Positions 1 to 6,598 of a DNA stretch of 12,717 bases are shown here, piece after piece; positions within the stretch are counted from its first letter, which is position 1; each line of letters starts with the position of its first letter. The stretch is from Candidatus Magasanikiibacteriota bacterium (GTDB lineage: Bacteria > Patescibacteriota > Patescibacteriia > Magasanikbacterales > UBA922). The stretch lies in contig JAHFIE010000032.1 in assembly GCA_023246565.1 (NCBI GenBank), positions 1 through 12,717 on the forward strand. Reading direction: 5' to 3'. A model generated the notes under the pieces. The model made no database searches. It was not told the origin of the DNA and worked only from the letters and a program-made list of their open reading frames with translations. Made by a program: the position numbers and the translations under genes.

Positions 1-1
1 T

Positions 2-1198
2 CTGCCTTCACCAAAAGCAGCCGAGTGGTTGTGGTCACTTTTACCCGTTGCTGTATTTGGCATATTTCTTTTTTTTGAAACAAAAATTATTCGACTTTCA
101 GCACAAAAATTTTTAGCTACACTCATGGTAACCTTTATTTTTTTTGCCACAAGTGTCGCAGCCACGCGAGAGGGGACCTATAGTATCTACGAACGTTTTA
201 CGCGGACATTCTGGGAATACACCGGCAATCTCCCCTTGGTTACCAATGTTCATGATTTTTTACGTGATTATTCTTCGCTCCATGCTTCGTTGGTGAGTCA
301 TACGGTTACCCACCCACCCGGTTTTACGTTATTTCTTTATGGTTTGCAACAGATATTTGATGTTGGTTTTTTTGGATTATCGTTTTTGGTGATATCGAGT
401 GGCGCGATGGTACTCATTCCCCTCTATTATTTTTTGATGCATTTTTTACCGTCTGAAACAACAAGGCGGGTGATTATGGTTTATGTTTTTTTGCCAAGTT
501 TTGTTTTATTGGGTGCCACATCTATGGACATGATTTTTCTCTTATTCACCTGGCTCAGTATTAGTTGTCTCTATCGTGGTTGGCAAAAGAGTTCTTTGTT
601 TTCATTCCTTGGCGGAATCGTGGCTGCGCTTGCACTCTTTGGTAACTTTTTATTTTTACTCCTTGCTCCATTATTTTTGTATTTTATTTATGATCTTTCT
701 CGCTCGATCCCCAAAAAAATACTAGGTTTGAGGGTTGGGTTGTCATTTCTTGGTTTCATTGGTTTTTATTTGGCGATCTATGGATGGACTGGATATTCTA
801 TCGTCACTAATTTTATCGCGGCTCGAGCGACACAATCAGGAATCGTACAAAGTAATTTTGCTTCGTTATCACTGTTTATAACTTTTGCATTCATGAACAT
901 AAGTTCTTTTTTTCTGTATCTGGGTATTCCGAATTGTATTCTTTTCATAAAACAGTGGAGTTTATTCAAACAACGAACCATGCCGTATTTTCTTGGTTTC
1001 ATTATGGTATTATTTTTTATTGCACTAGGAATTTTTCAAGGAGAAGTGGAACGAATTTGGTTATTTATTACCCCATTATTTCTCTTACCAATCAGTCTTG
1101 TGATTAAGAATTATTCAGAACGAACATTTAAAGGTTATTTGTCATTATTATTTTTTCAAAGTATTGTTATTCAGACGCTCTTTTATACGTATTGGTAA
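2..1198 (+). CDS. GT-C-like multi-pass membrane protein (5' partial)
   Basis: The frame is open from base 2, so the true start lies left of the window; the TTG at 29 is only the first possible internal start. The visible 398 residues are mostly hydrophobic, with about ten predicted membrane segments ending at the C-terminus. After the first two helices comes a polar loop of about 50 residues ending in a THPPG motif (about bases 308-322). This layout, an aromatic and charged extracytoplasmic loop closing in HPPG before the next helix, is seen in GT-C superfamily glycosyltransferases that use polyprenyl-phosphate sugars. I infer a membrane-embedded sugar transferase or related glycan protein; donor and acceptor cannot be read. 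It ends TAA one base before the HAD phosphatase start, so the two are probably co-transcribed. It could instead be a GT-C-fold protein without transferase activity. Confidence 0.7.
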   Translation: MPSPKAAEWLWSLLPVAVFGIFLFFETKIIRLSAQKFLATLMVTFIFFATSVAATREGTYSIYERFTRTFWEYTGNLPLVTNVHDFLRDYSSLHASLVSHTVTHPPGFTLFLYGLQQIFDVGFFGLSFLVISSGAMVLIPLYYFLMHFLPSETTRRVIMVYVFLPSFVLLGATSMDMIFLLFTWLSISCLYRGWQKSSLFSFLGGIVAALALFGNFLFLLLAPLFLYFIYDLSRSIPKKILGLRVGLSFLGFIGFYLAIYGWTGYSIVTNFIAARATQSGIVQSNFASLSLFITFAFMNISSFFLYLGIPNCILFIKQWSLFKQRTMPYFLGFIMVLFFIALGIFQGEVERIWLFITPLFLLPISLVIKNYSERTFKGYLSLLFFQSIVIQTLFYTYW

Positions 1199-1199
1199 T

Positions 1200-1895
1200 A
1201 TGGCTATTCTTGGTTTTGCTTTTGATCTTGAAGGAACCGTTATTGACGTGGAAACAGCACATCACCACGGTCATTTGGCTACGGCAGCTGAACTTGGTGT
1301 TATGCTTACCCTTGATGAAGCATTGCAAAAATTGCCTCATTTTATTGGTGGTCCTGATGAGGCAATTTGTGAAGAAATTTGGCGTTTCAGTGATCAGACG
1401 ACATCGCTTGCGACCATTATTGAACGTGATAAATTTCATTACCATCGTTTGTTGAAAGAATTACCAATTGTGCCTCGACCAGGATTTTTAGAATGTAGTG
1501 CTCATCTGGATAGATTGGGTATAAAAAAATCAATTGGATCACTGACCGGAACTATTGAGGCTAACACGCTTCTTGAACGATCTGGTTTAAGTAAAATTTT
1601 TGATCGTTCGGTTACCGTGCTTCGTGAAGACGTACAAAATATCAAACCTGCGCCTGATGTTTTTTTGGAAACTGCACGAAGGATGGGAATTCAACCAAAT
1701 CAGCAATTAGTATTTGAGGATTCTTCTCGAGGTGTTCAGGCTGCTCGGGCTGCTGGTTCTCTTGCGATTGGCATGCCGGTTTATCATCGTCCCGAAGTCA
1801 TTGCATCACTGAAAACTGCTGGGGCACTACATATTTTTATGGATTGGCATGAAATTAGTGAAGAGAAAATTTTAAGTTTTTTGGATCATCCGTAA
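1200..1895 (+). CDS. HAD-superfamily phosphatase, beta-PGM-like, with DxE motif
   Basis: A 231-residue HAD hydrolase. I chose ATG 1200 because it puts motif I at residue 9, as usual; an upstream extension to 1164 overlaps the previous gene and adds nothing conserved. Motif I is FDLEGTV (D9 nucleophile, E11 where most family members have Asp). A helical cap follows, then the motif II Ser/Thr around S114-T116, motif III K149 in NIKPAPDVF, and motif IV E173-D174 in VFEDSSRG. The cap position and NIKPAPDVF/EDSSRG signatures are those of the beta-phosphoglucomutase/phosphatase branch, not the shorter histidinol-phosphatase-type GmhB. It sits directly upstream of hddC, hddA and gmhA homologues, a pathway that needs a sugar-bisphosphate phosphatase, so I infer it may remove the 7-phosphate of D-glycero-D-manno-heptose 1,7-bisphosphate. 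The HAD assignment is firm; the substrate is a guess from context. Confidence 0.85.
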   Translation: MAILGFAFDLEGTVIDVETAHHHGHLATAAELGVMLTLDEALQKLPHFIGGPDEAICEEIWRFSDQTTSLATIIERDKFHYHRLLKELPIVPRPGFLECSAHLDRLGIKKSIGSLTGTIEANTLLERSGLSKIFDRSVTVLREDVQNIKPAPDVFLETARRMGIQPNQQLVFEDSSRGVQAARAAGSLAIGMPVYHRPEVIASLKTAGALHIFMDWHEISEEKILSFLDHP

Positions 1896-1896
1896 A

Positions 1897-1925
1897 TTGA
1901 CATTTTTTCTGTTTTTGCGTATAGT
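1897..1925 (+). promoter_or_regulatory. Sigma70-type promoter upstream of hddC
   Basis: TTGACA (1897-1902) and TATAGT (1920-1925) are separated by exactly 17 bases, 12 of them T. The -35 matches the consensus fully and the -10 matches at five of six positions. It lies in the only gap (57 bases) between the HAD gene and the nucleotidyltransferase. A start point near 1931-1933 would leave a leader of only about 20 bases before the GTG at 1953. Assigned by eye. Confidence 0.75.
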
Positions 1926-1952
1926 AAGGCAAGTTTAACCATACTTTTGTCT

Positions 1953-2627
1953 GTGAAAATCATCATATTTGCGGCTGGTGAGGGCGTGCGTATGCGGCCA
2001 TTAACTCTAACGACCCCAAAGCCACTTTTATCATATCGTGGAACAACCAATCTTGATCATTTGTTTGCTGCACTACCCCATGAAATTGATGAAGCAATTA
2101 TTACCATAGATTATTTGGGGCAACAGATTAGGGAATATTGTGGTGATAATTTTTATGGTCGCAGTATCAAGTATGTTCAAGGCTCATCAGATGGCAATGC
2201 TCTTGGTTTCTTGGCTACGAAATCGTATATTACTCTTGGTGAACGTTTCGCTGTGGCGTATGGAGATGAAGTTTTTGCTGGCGATGAAATCTCACGATGT
2301 TTTGCCCATGAGTATTCATGGATTTGTTATCCAGTAGAGGATCCGACCAAAGTCGGAGTCGTGAGCGTAGATGACAAGGGTTTTATAACACAGATCGTGG
2401 AAAAACCATTACAACCAGAATCAAACTTAGCCGCGGATGGATTTATGATTATTAATGCTGACATTTTTGATTATCCTTTGGAAAAACATACGAATGGTGA
2501 ATATATTTTTGCTGATCTTATGAAACAGTTTGTGCTTGATCATAGTGTCTACGCAGTCATGGGTTCTCCGGGGCATCAGCAATTAACTACACCTACTGAT
2601 ATTGAGTATTTAAATCAAACGGTATGA
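1953..2627 (+). CDS. hddC: Sugar-1-phosphate nucleotidyltransferase, HddC-like (GDP-heptose synthesis)
   Basis: A 224-residue nucleotidyltransferase of the NTP_transferase fold. The N-terminal nucleotide-binding signature GEGVRMRPLT (from residue 9) with K23 in TPKP is intact. The metal-binding Asp is D105 in VAYGDEVF, GNALGFL is at about 81, EKP at about 150, and a second Asp is at about 170 in IINADIF. I chose GTG 1953, which gives the usual MKIIIFAAG opening; TTG 1947 in frame adds two residues. The protein joins a sugar 1-phosphate to a nucleotide. The base is not readable from the sequence, but the kinase and isomerase immediately downstream are the partners of HddC, D-glycero-alpha-D-manno-heptose-1-phosphate guanylyltransferase, so GTP is inferred. 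There is no clear Shine-Dalgarno; it is the first gene after the promoter at 1897. The stop overlaps the next start by 4 bases (ATGA). A mannose- or glucose-1-phosphate enzyme remains possible. Confidence 0.85.
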   Translation: MKIIIFAAGEGVRMRPLTLTTPKPLLSYRGTTNLDHLFAALPHEIDEAIITIDYLGQQIREYCGDNFYGRSIKYVQGSSDGNALGFLATKSYITLGERFAVAYGDEVFAGDEISRCFAHEYSWICYPVEDPTKVGVVSVDDKGFITQIVEKPLQPESNLAADGFMIINADIFDYPLEKHTNGEYIFADLMKQFVLDHSVYAVMGSPGHQQLTTPTDIEYLNQTV

Positions 2628-3640
2628 TCCTTGTTCGGGCTCCTCTTCGTATTCCTTTTGTTGGTGATGGCACTGATTTATTAGGTTTTTCTACGAAATA
2701 TACGGGACAAGTATTATCAGCGACGATTAATAAATTTATTTATTTACTCATTAAGCCGACTGATTTAGTCGATCGGTATATTGTGAAATACCAGACTATT
2801 GAGAATGTTACTGACCCGCGGTTTATTAAACATGATCGAATTCGAGAAGCATTATTACATTTGGAAATCACGAATGGTGGTATTGAAATTGCGTCATTTG
2901 CTGATATTCCGGCAAAGACTGGTCTTGGATCTTCAGGTAGTTTTACGGTCGCGCTTATGAAAGGTTTGCATGGATATCGTGGTCAGCCCATGAGCAAACA
3001 CGAAGCTGCTGAGGCAGCGTGTGCATTGGAAATTGATATTCTCAAAGAACCGATTGGAAAGCAAGATCAATATGCTGCTGCGTATGGTGGTTTTAATATT
3101 TTTCGGTTTAATCTTGATGCGTCCGTTGATCAAGAATCAGTTCTTTTGGGTTGGGAAAAACGAGCACTCTTGGAACAACATCTTCTTCTTTTTTACACGG
3201 GAGTGACGCGCGATGCCAGTAGTGTTCTCCATGAACAAACCGCTCATATTGATGACCATACTGCAACGTACAAGAATATGGCAGCTGCGGTGCCGGATTT
3301 CCATGATGCTTTGATCCGTGGCGATGTGGGTGTTATGGCACGTTTGGCTCATCAAGAATGGGAATGGAAAAAGACCTTAGCCTCAAACGTAACGAACGAA
3401 AAAATTGATACCCTGTACACTACAGGAATCACGGCAGGTGCTTGGGGAGGAAAGTTACTCGGTGCTGGTTCAGGTGGTTGTATACTTTTTTTCGCGCCAC
3501 CGGATCGGCAAGCAGAGATTCGAGAACAAGTATCCCAAGAAGCTTTTCGTCAAAATTTATTGGATTTTCAAGAGATTACGTTTCATTTCACGCAATCAGG
3601 GACTGATATTTTATATAATGATTCATCCAATCGTTTGTAA
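2624..3640 (+). CDS. hddA: D-glycero-alpha-D-manno-heptose-7-phosphate kinase (GHMP kinase)
   Basis: 338 residues, the usual length for HddA. All three GHMP kinase motifs are visible: motif 1 PLRIPFVGDGTD (residues 7-18), the ATP-binding glycine/serine loop PAKTGLGSSGS (96-106), and motif 3 GAWGGKLLGAGSGG (272-285). The stretch KQDQYAAAYGGFN (146-158) carries D148 in the position of the expected catalytic Asp. This pattern is specific to the heptose-7-phosphate kinase/fucokinase branch rather than to galactokinase or mevalonate kinase. The enzyme phosphorylates heptose 7-phosphate at O-1 with ATP, giving the 1,7-bisphosphate. Its start overlaps the hddC stop (ATGA), implying translational coupling, and the gmhA homologue begins 6 bases after its stop. 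The family call is firm; the exact sugar rests on its resemblance to HddA and on the neighbours. Confidence 0.9.
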   Translation: MILVRAPLRIPFVGDGTDLLGFSTKYTGQVLSATINKFIYLLIKPTDLVDRYIVKYQTIENVTDPRFIKHDRIREALLHLEITNGGIEIASFADIPAKTGLGSSGSFTVALMKGLHGYRGQPMSKHEAAEAACALEIDILKEPIGKQDQYAAAYGGFNIFRFNLDASVDQESVLLGWEKRALLEQHLLLFYTGVTRDASSVLHEQTAHIDDHTATYKNMAAAVPDFHDALIRGDVGVMARLAHQEWEWKKTLASNVTNEKIDTLYTTGITAGAWGGKLLGAGSGGCILFFAPPDRQAEIREQVSQEAFRQNLLDFQEITFHFTQSGTDILYNDSSNRL

Positions 3641-3646
3641 TTGATT

Positions 3647-4249
3647 ATGAAAGAATTTATTCGTGGGTTTACTGACGATGTTGTGCGGACAATCTACACC
3701 GTTTCGCAAACTGAAATCGCCAAGGCCATCAACATTATTCAATCAGTATACGAACGAGATGGCCGGATTTATATTTTTGGTAATGGCGGATCTTTGGCTT
3801 TGGCTACGCATTGGGTGAGTGATTTTAATAAGACCGTGTTTAGTCATAATTTGGAAAAGCACCGCCGCCGGTTTCAAGCTATTCGTCTTCCGTCAACAGA
3901 ATCAGAATTTTCAGCCTGGGCAAATGACATGGGATATGACATGGTGTTTGCTGGTCCGCTTCAAAATTATTTGCAAGAAACTGATTGTGTTATTGCTATT
4001 AGTAGTTCGGGAAATTCTCCTAACATCATGAAAGCAGTTGAATTAGCCAGGGCTCATTATGTGCCGGTCATTGGTTTGTCTGGTTTTGATGGGGGGACAC
4101 TGAATACTTTGGCTGATGCCAAAATACTCGTGCCAACAGAAAAGGGGAATTATGGTGTGGTGGAGGGTATTCATGATATTATTCTTCATTTGATAACAAA
4201 ATACTTTCAAGATTATTTTGATCATTGTGTGAAACAAGATACGGTATGA
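3647..4249 (+). CDS. gmhA: Sedoheptulose-7-phosphate isomerase (SIS domain), GmhA-like
   Basis: A 200-residue single-SIS-domain protein. It has the phosphate-binding loop GNGGS (45-49), H55 and D59 in ATHWVSDF, the SSSGNS loop (119-124), and a C-terminal E173/H181 pair in GVVEGIHDIILHLI. These correspond by spacing to the zinc and active-site positions of GmhA, with Asp in place of the Glu after the first His. GmhA converts sedoheptulose 7-phosphate to D-glycero-D-manno-heptose 7-phosphate, the first committed step of ADP- and GDP-heptose synthesis. I chose ATG 3647; TTG 3641 in frame would add two residues. It is the third gene in the hddC-hddA-gmhA unit. Its stop overlaps the following GT2 start (ATGA), tying heptose synthesis to glycan assembly. 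Confidence 0.88.
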   Translation: MKEFIRGFTDDVVRTIYTVSQTEIAKAINIIQSVYERDGRIYIFGNGGSLALATHWVSDFNKTVFSHNLEKHRRRFQAIRLPSTESEFSAWANDMGYDMVFAGPLQNYLQETDCVIAISSSGNSPNIMKAVELARAHYVPVIGLSGFDGGTLNTLADAKILVPTEKGNYGVVEGIHDIILHLITKYFQDYFDHCVKQDTV

Positions 4250-5169
4250 TTTCTGTACTTTTTCCCGCGTACAACGAAGAAGCTAACGTTGCTGAACTGC
4301 ATCGTCAACTTATTGCGGTATGTAATGGATTGCATGAACCCTACGAAATTATTGCGATTGATAATGCTTCAACAGACAAAACCGCGGCTGTTTTACAAAC
4401 ATTGTCTCCGCTCACCGTAGTTACCTTTGCGTACAATATTGGTCAGACTGCGGCTTTGGATGCAGGAATCAAACAGGCTCAAGGCGATATTGTTGTGATT
4501 CTTGATGGTGATTTACAGAATGACCCTGCTGATATTCCTCGTTTACTTGAAAAAATGCGTGAAGGTTATGATGGCGTGGTTGGTTGGCGTCAGGATCGAC
4601 ATGATTCAATGGGTAGAAAAATTTTTTCTCGGTTCGCAAATTGGTTAACACGACGGATCGCTGGTCTTGATCTTCATGATTATGGTTGTGCTTTGCGCGC
4701 ATTCAGGAGCGAATTACTTCGGAATATTCATCTTTATGGGGTCATGCACGTGTTTATTCCGGTCATTTTGGCAGATCGGGGAGCACGAATTACTGAAATT
4801 CCGGTTCAACATCATGAACGACGAGCAGGAATTTCAAAGTATAATTTTAGTAAAATGGCAACTGATTTGGCAGACTTATTGACCATTAAATTTTTATATT
4901 CATACGCTTTACGTCCTTTGGTTTTTTTTGGTACGTGGGCATTGGGTAGTTTTGCTGTTGCCAGTATTGCCGTCATTGCTTCGATGATTATTAAATGGCA
5001 AGGCATCTATGGCTTTAGTCAAACTCCGTTGCCGGTTATCGCGGCTCTATTTTGTATTCTCAGTTTTCTTTTGCTCATGCTCGGTTTTGTGGTAGAACTT
5101 CTTATTCGGATTTATTTTGAATCACGAGGACAGACACCGTATCACATTAAAAGTGTAGCAACGCATTAA
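4246..5169 (+). CDS. GT2 polyprenyl-phosphate glycosyltransferase (DPM1/GtrB-like) with two C-terminal TM helices
   Basis: 307 residues. An N-terminal GT-A domain opens directly with ISVLFPAYNEE, has DNASTDKT at 40-46, the DxD-type metal motif LDGDLQND (86-93), and the family motif ERRAGISKY (191-199). Two membrane helices follow at about 226-250 and 262-288. This is the layout of bacterial dolichyl-phosphate-mannose-synthase-like enzymes (ArnC, GtrB), which transfer a sugar from a nucleotide donor onto undecaprenyl phosphate at the inner face of the membrane. I chose ATG 4246, which overlaps the gmhA stop by 4 bases; an upstream extension to 4225 adds only seven residues inside gmhA. Its placement directly after the heptose genes suggests, but does not show, that GDP-heptose could be its donor. 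The lipid-linked product would feed a GT-C transferase, two of which are encoded here. Confidence 0.9.
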   Translation: MISVLFPAYNEEANVAELHRQLIAVCNGLHEPYEIIAIDNASTDKTAAVLQTLSPLTVVTFAYNIGQTAALDAGIKQAQGDIVVILDGDLQNDPADIPRLLEKMREGYDGVVGWRQDRHDSMGRKIFSRFANWLTRRIAGLDLHDYGCALRAFRSELLRNIHLYGVMHVFIPVILADRGARITEIPVQHHERRAGISKYNFSKMATDLADLLTIKFLYSYALRPLVFFGTWALGSFAVASIAVIASMIIKWQGIYGFSQTPLPVIAALFCILSFLLLMLGFVVELLIRIYFESRGQTPYHIKSVATH

Positions 5170-5172
5170 GGT

Positions 5173-5910
5173 ATGGAAATTCGTGAATATCAAAATTTAG
5201 CAGATCGAGAAATAACCTATTTTTGGCATGTTGGCCGACGAGAAATTCTTCATGAAGCTATTGAGCGACATTCCTATGGCGTGCCCTCATCTCGAGCGAT
5301 TTTGGATGTTGGCTGTGGCACGGGTGGCAATATGCTCCTTCTTAAAGATTATGGCTCGGTTACTGGTATTGATTTTTCTGATGAAGCAATCCGTTTGGCT
5401 CAAGGAAAAGGTTTTGCCACATTATGCCAGGCTGATGCAACGAAACTTCCGTTTGATGGCCACAGTTTTGATCTTGCAACCAGTCTTGATGTGCTTGAAC
5501 ATATTCCCGGAGATGAAATTGCAATTGGTGAAGTGTATCGAGTTCTTAGAAAGAATGGTCTTTTTGTGGTTACGGTTCCTGCGTATCAGTGGCTCTTTAG
5601 TCAGCACGATGTAGCATTGCATCATATGCGTCGGTACACAAAAAAAGAAATGACGAATAAATTAAAAGCGGCTGGTTTTGAAATTCAACAAGCAAGTTAT
5701 TTTGTGATGCTTGGTGTATTTATGAATGGTCTGCGTAAAGTATTTGATATGCTTCGCAGAACTTCTGCTTCAGTCCACACCTATGATGTGGTCTATCCTG
5801 ACTCAGTGAACACCCTCTTACTTTCAGAATTACGTTTAGAAAAAAAATGGTTACGTTTTTTTCCATTACCCTTCGGAACATCAATTTTTGTGGTTGCTAA
5901 AAAAGTATGA
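5173..5910 (+). CDS. Class I SAM-dependent methyltransferase (first of tandem pair)
   Basis: 245 residues. The SAM-binding motif I is AILDVGCGTGGN (42-53). An acidic D67 ends strand beta2 (VTGIDFSDEAI), QADATKLPFD is motif II, and SLDVLEH (104-110) is motif IV. A conserved HHMRRYTKKEM segment (about 150-160) is common in methyltransferases that neighbour GT2 enzymes. The C-terminal part (about 165-225) is hydrophobic in places and may touch the membrane. The start lies 3 bases after the GT2 stop, with AAGG only 2 bases before ATG, too close to be a good ribosome binding site. A role in methylating a glycan sugar or lipid-linked intermediate is inferred from position. The family does not reveal the substrate. 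Confidence 0.85.
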   Translation: MEIREYQNLADREITYFWHVGRREILHEAIERHSYGVPSSRAILDVGCGTGGNMLLLKDYGSVTGIDFSDEAIRLAQGKGFATLCQADATKLPFDGHSFDLATSLDVLEHIPGDEIAIGEVYRVLRKNGLFVVTVPAYQWLFSQHDVALHHMRRYTKKEMTNKLKAAGFEIQQASYFVMLGVFMNGLRKVFDMLRRTSASVHTYDVVYPDSVNTLLLSELRLEKKWLRFFPLPFGTSIFVVAKKV

Positions 5911-6587
5911 ATCACGTGGATTATTGTCAACAGTTTGTTGGTCCTGGATCCGCGATTCTTGATGTGGGTAGTGGTAAGGGGAAATTTGTTTGTGCCATGG
6001 CAGAACAGGGCTGTGAAGTTTTTGGTATTGAACTCAGTGATGATTATATTCAACGTGCCCAAGCTTTGGCACGTGAAAAAAATGTTTCGATTACCCTACA
6101 ATCGAGTCGCGCTGAATCATTGCCGTTTCCTGCCGCATACTTTGATTTTGTTAATTGTGCCGAAGTTACTGAACATGTTGATGACCCGATCGCTGTTTGC
6201 CAAGAAATCTATCGCGTTTTAAAACCACAAGGGCGGGCTTATATTAGTTTCCATAATCGTTTTGGCATCTACGATTATCATTATCATATGTATGGTATTA
6301 ATTGGTTACCGCGATCATGGACTGAACCGATTTTGAAATTTCTTGGTAAAACGAAAAGTGAAGGGGGTAACATTGGCCGACAAAAACTTATTTCCATGCA
6401 TTATTATACGTATGTAAACGTCGAACGATTGCTCAAGAGTATTGGATTTTTCGTTTATGATATTCGTGAGACCAAGATCAAGAATTATTGTGGCAGGTAC
6501 GCGTTTTTGGCTTTATTCGTTTATCATTGGTTTGTTCGACCATGGGCTTTTAATTCATTTCATATTCTTCTTGAAAAATCAAGGTGA
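5907..6587 (+). CDS. Class I SAM-dependent methyltransferase (second of tandem pair)
   Basis: 226 residues. SAM motif I is AILDVGSGKGKF (16-27), with acidic E42 after beta2 (VFGIELSDDY), SRAESLPFP (about 67-75) and CAEVTEH (84-90). It shares only the generic Methyltransf_11-type core with the preceding gene; the C-terminal halves differ. Its tail (about 118-165) is rich in Tyr, His and Trp and lacks the HHMRRY motif. So this is a distinct enzyme and not a recent duplicate. The ATG overlaps the upstream stop by 4 bases (ATGA), so the pair is probably translationally coupled. The likely role is O-methylation of a second position or sugar of the same glycan (inferred). Confidence 0.85.
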   Translation: MNHVDYCQQFVGPGSAILDVGSGKGKFVCAMAEQGCEVFGIELSDDYIQRAQALAREKNVSITLQSSRAESLPFPAAYFDFVNCAEVTEHVDDPIAVCQEIYRVLKPQGRAYISFHNRFGIYDYHYHMYGINWLPRSWTEPILKFLGKTKSEGGNIGRQKLISMHYYTYVNVERLLKSIGFFVYDIRETKIKNYCGRYAFLALFVYHWFVRPWAFNSFHILLEKSR

Positions 6588-6598
6588 AGGTACATTCT

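Noticed and set aside
5793..6062. 89-codon minus-strand open frame across the methyltransferase junction
   Set aside because: It spans the overlap of two well-supported genes, with no conserved features.
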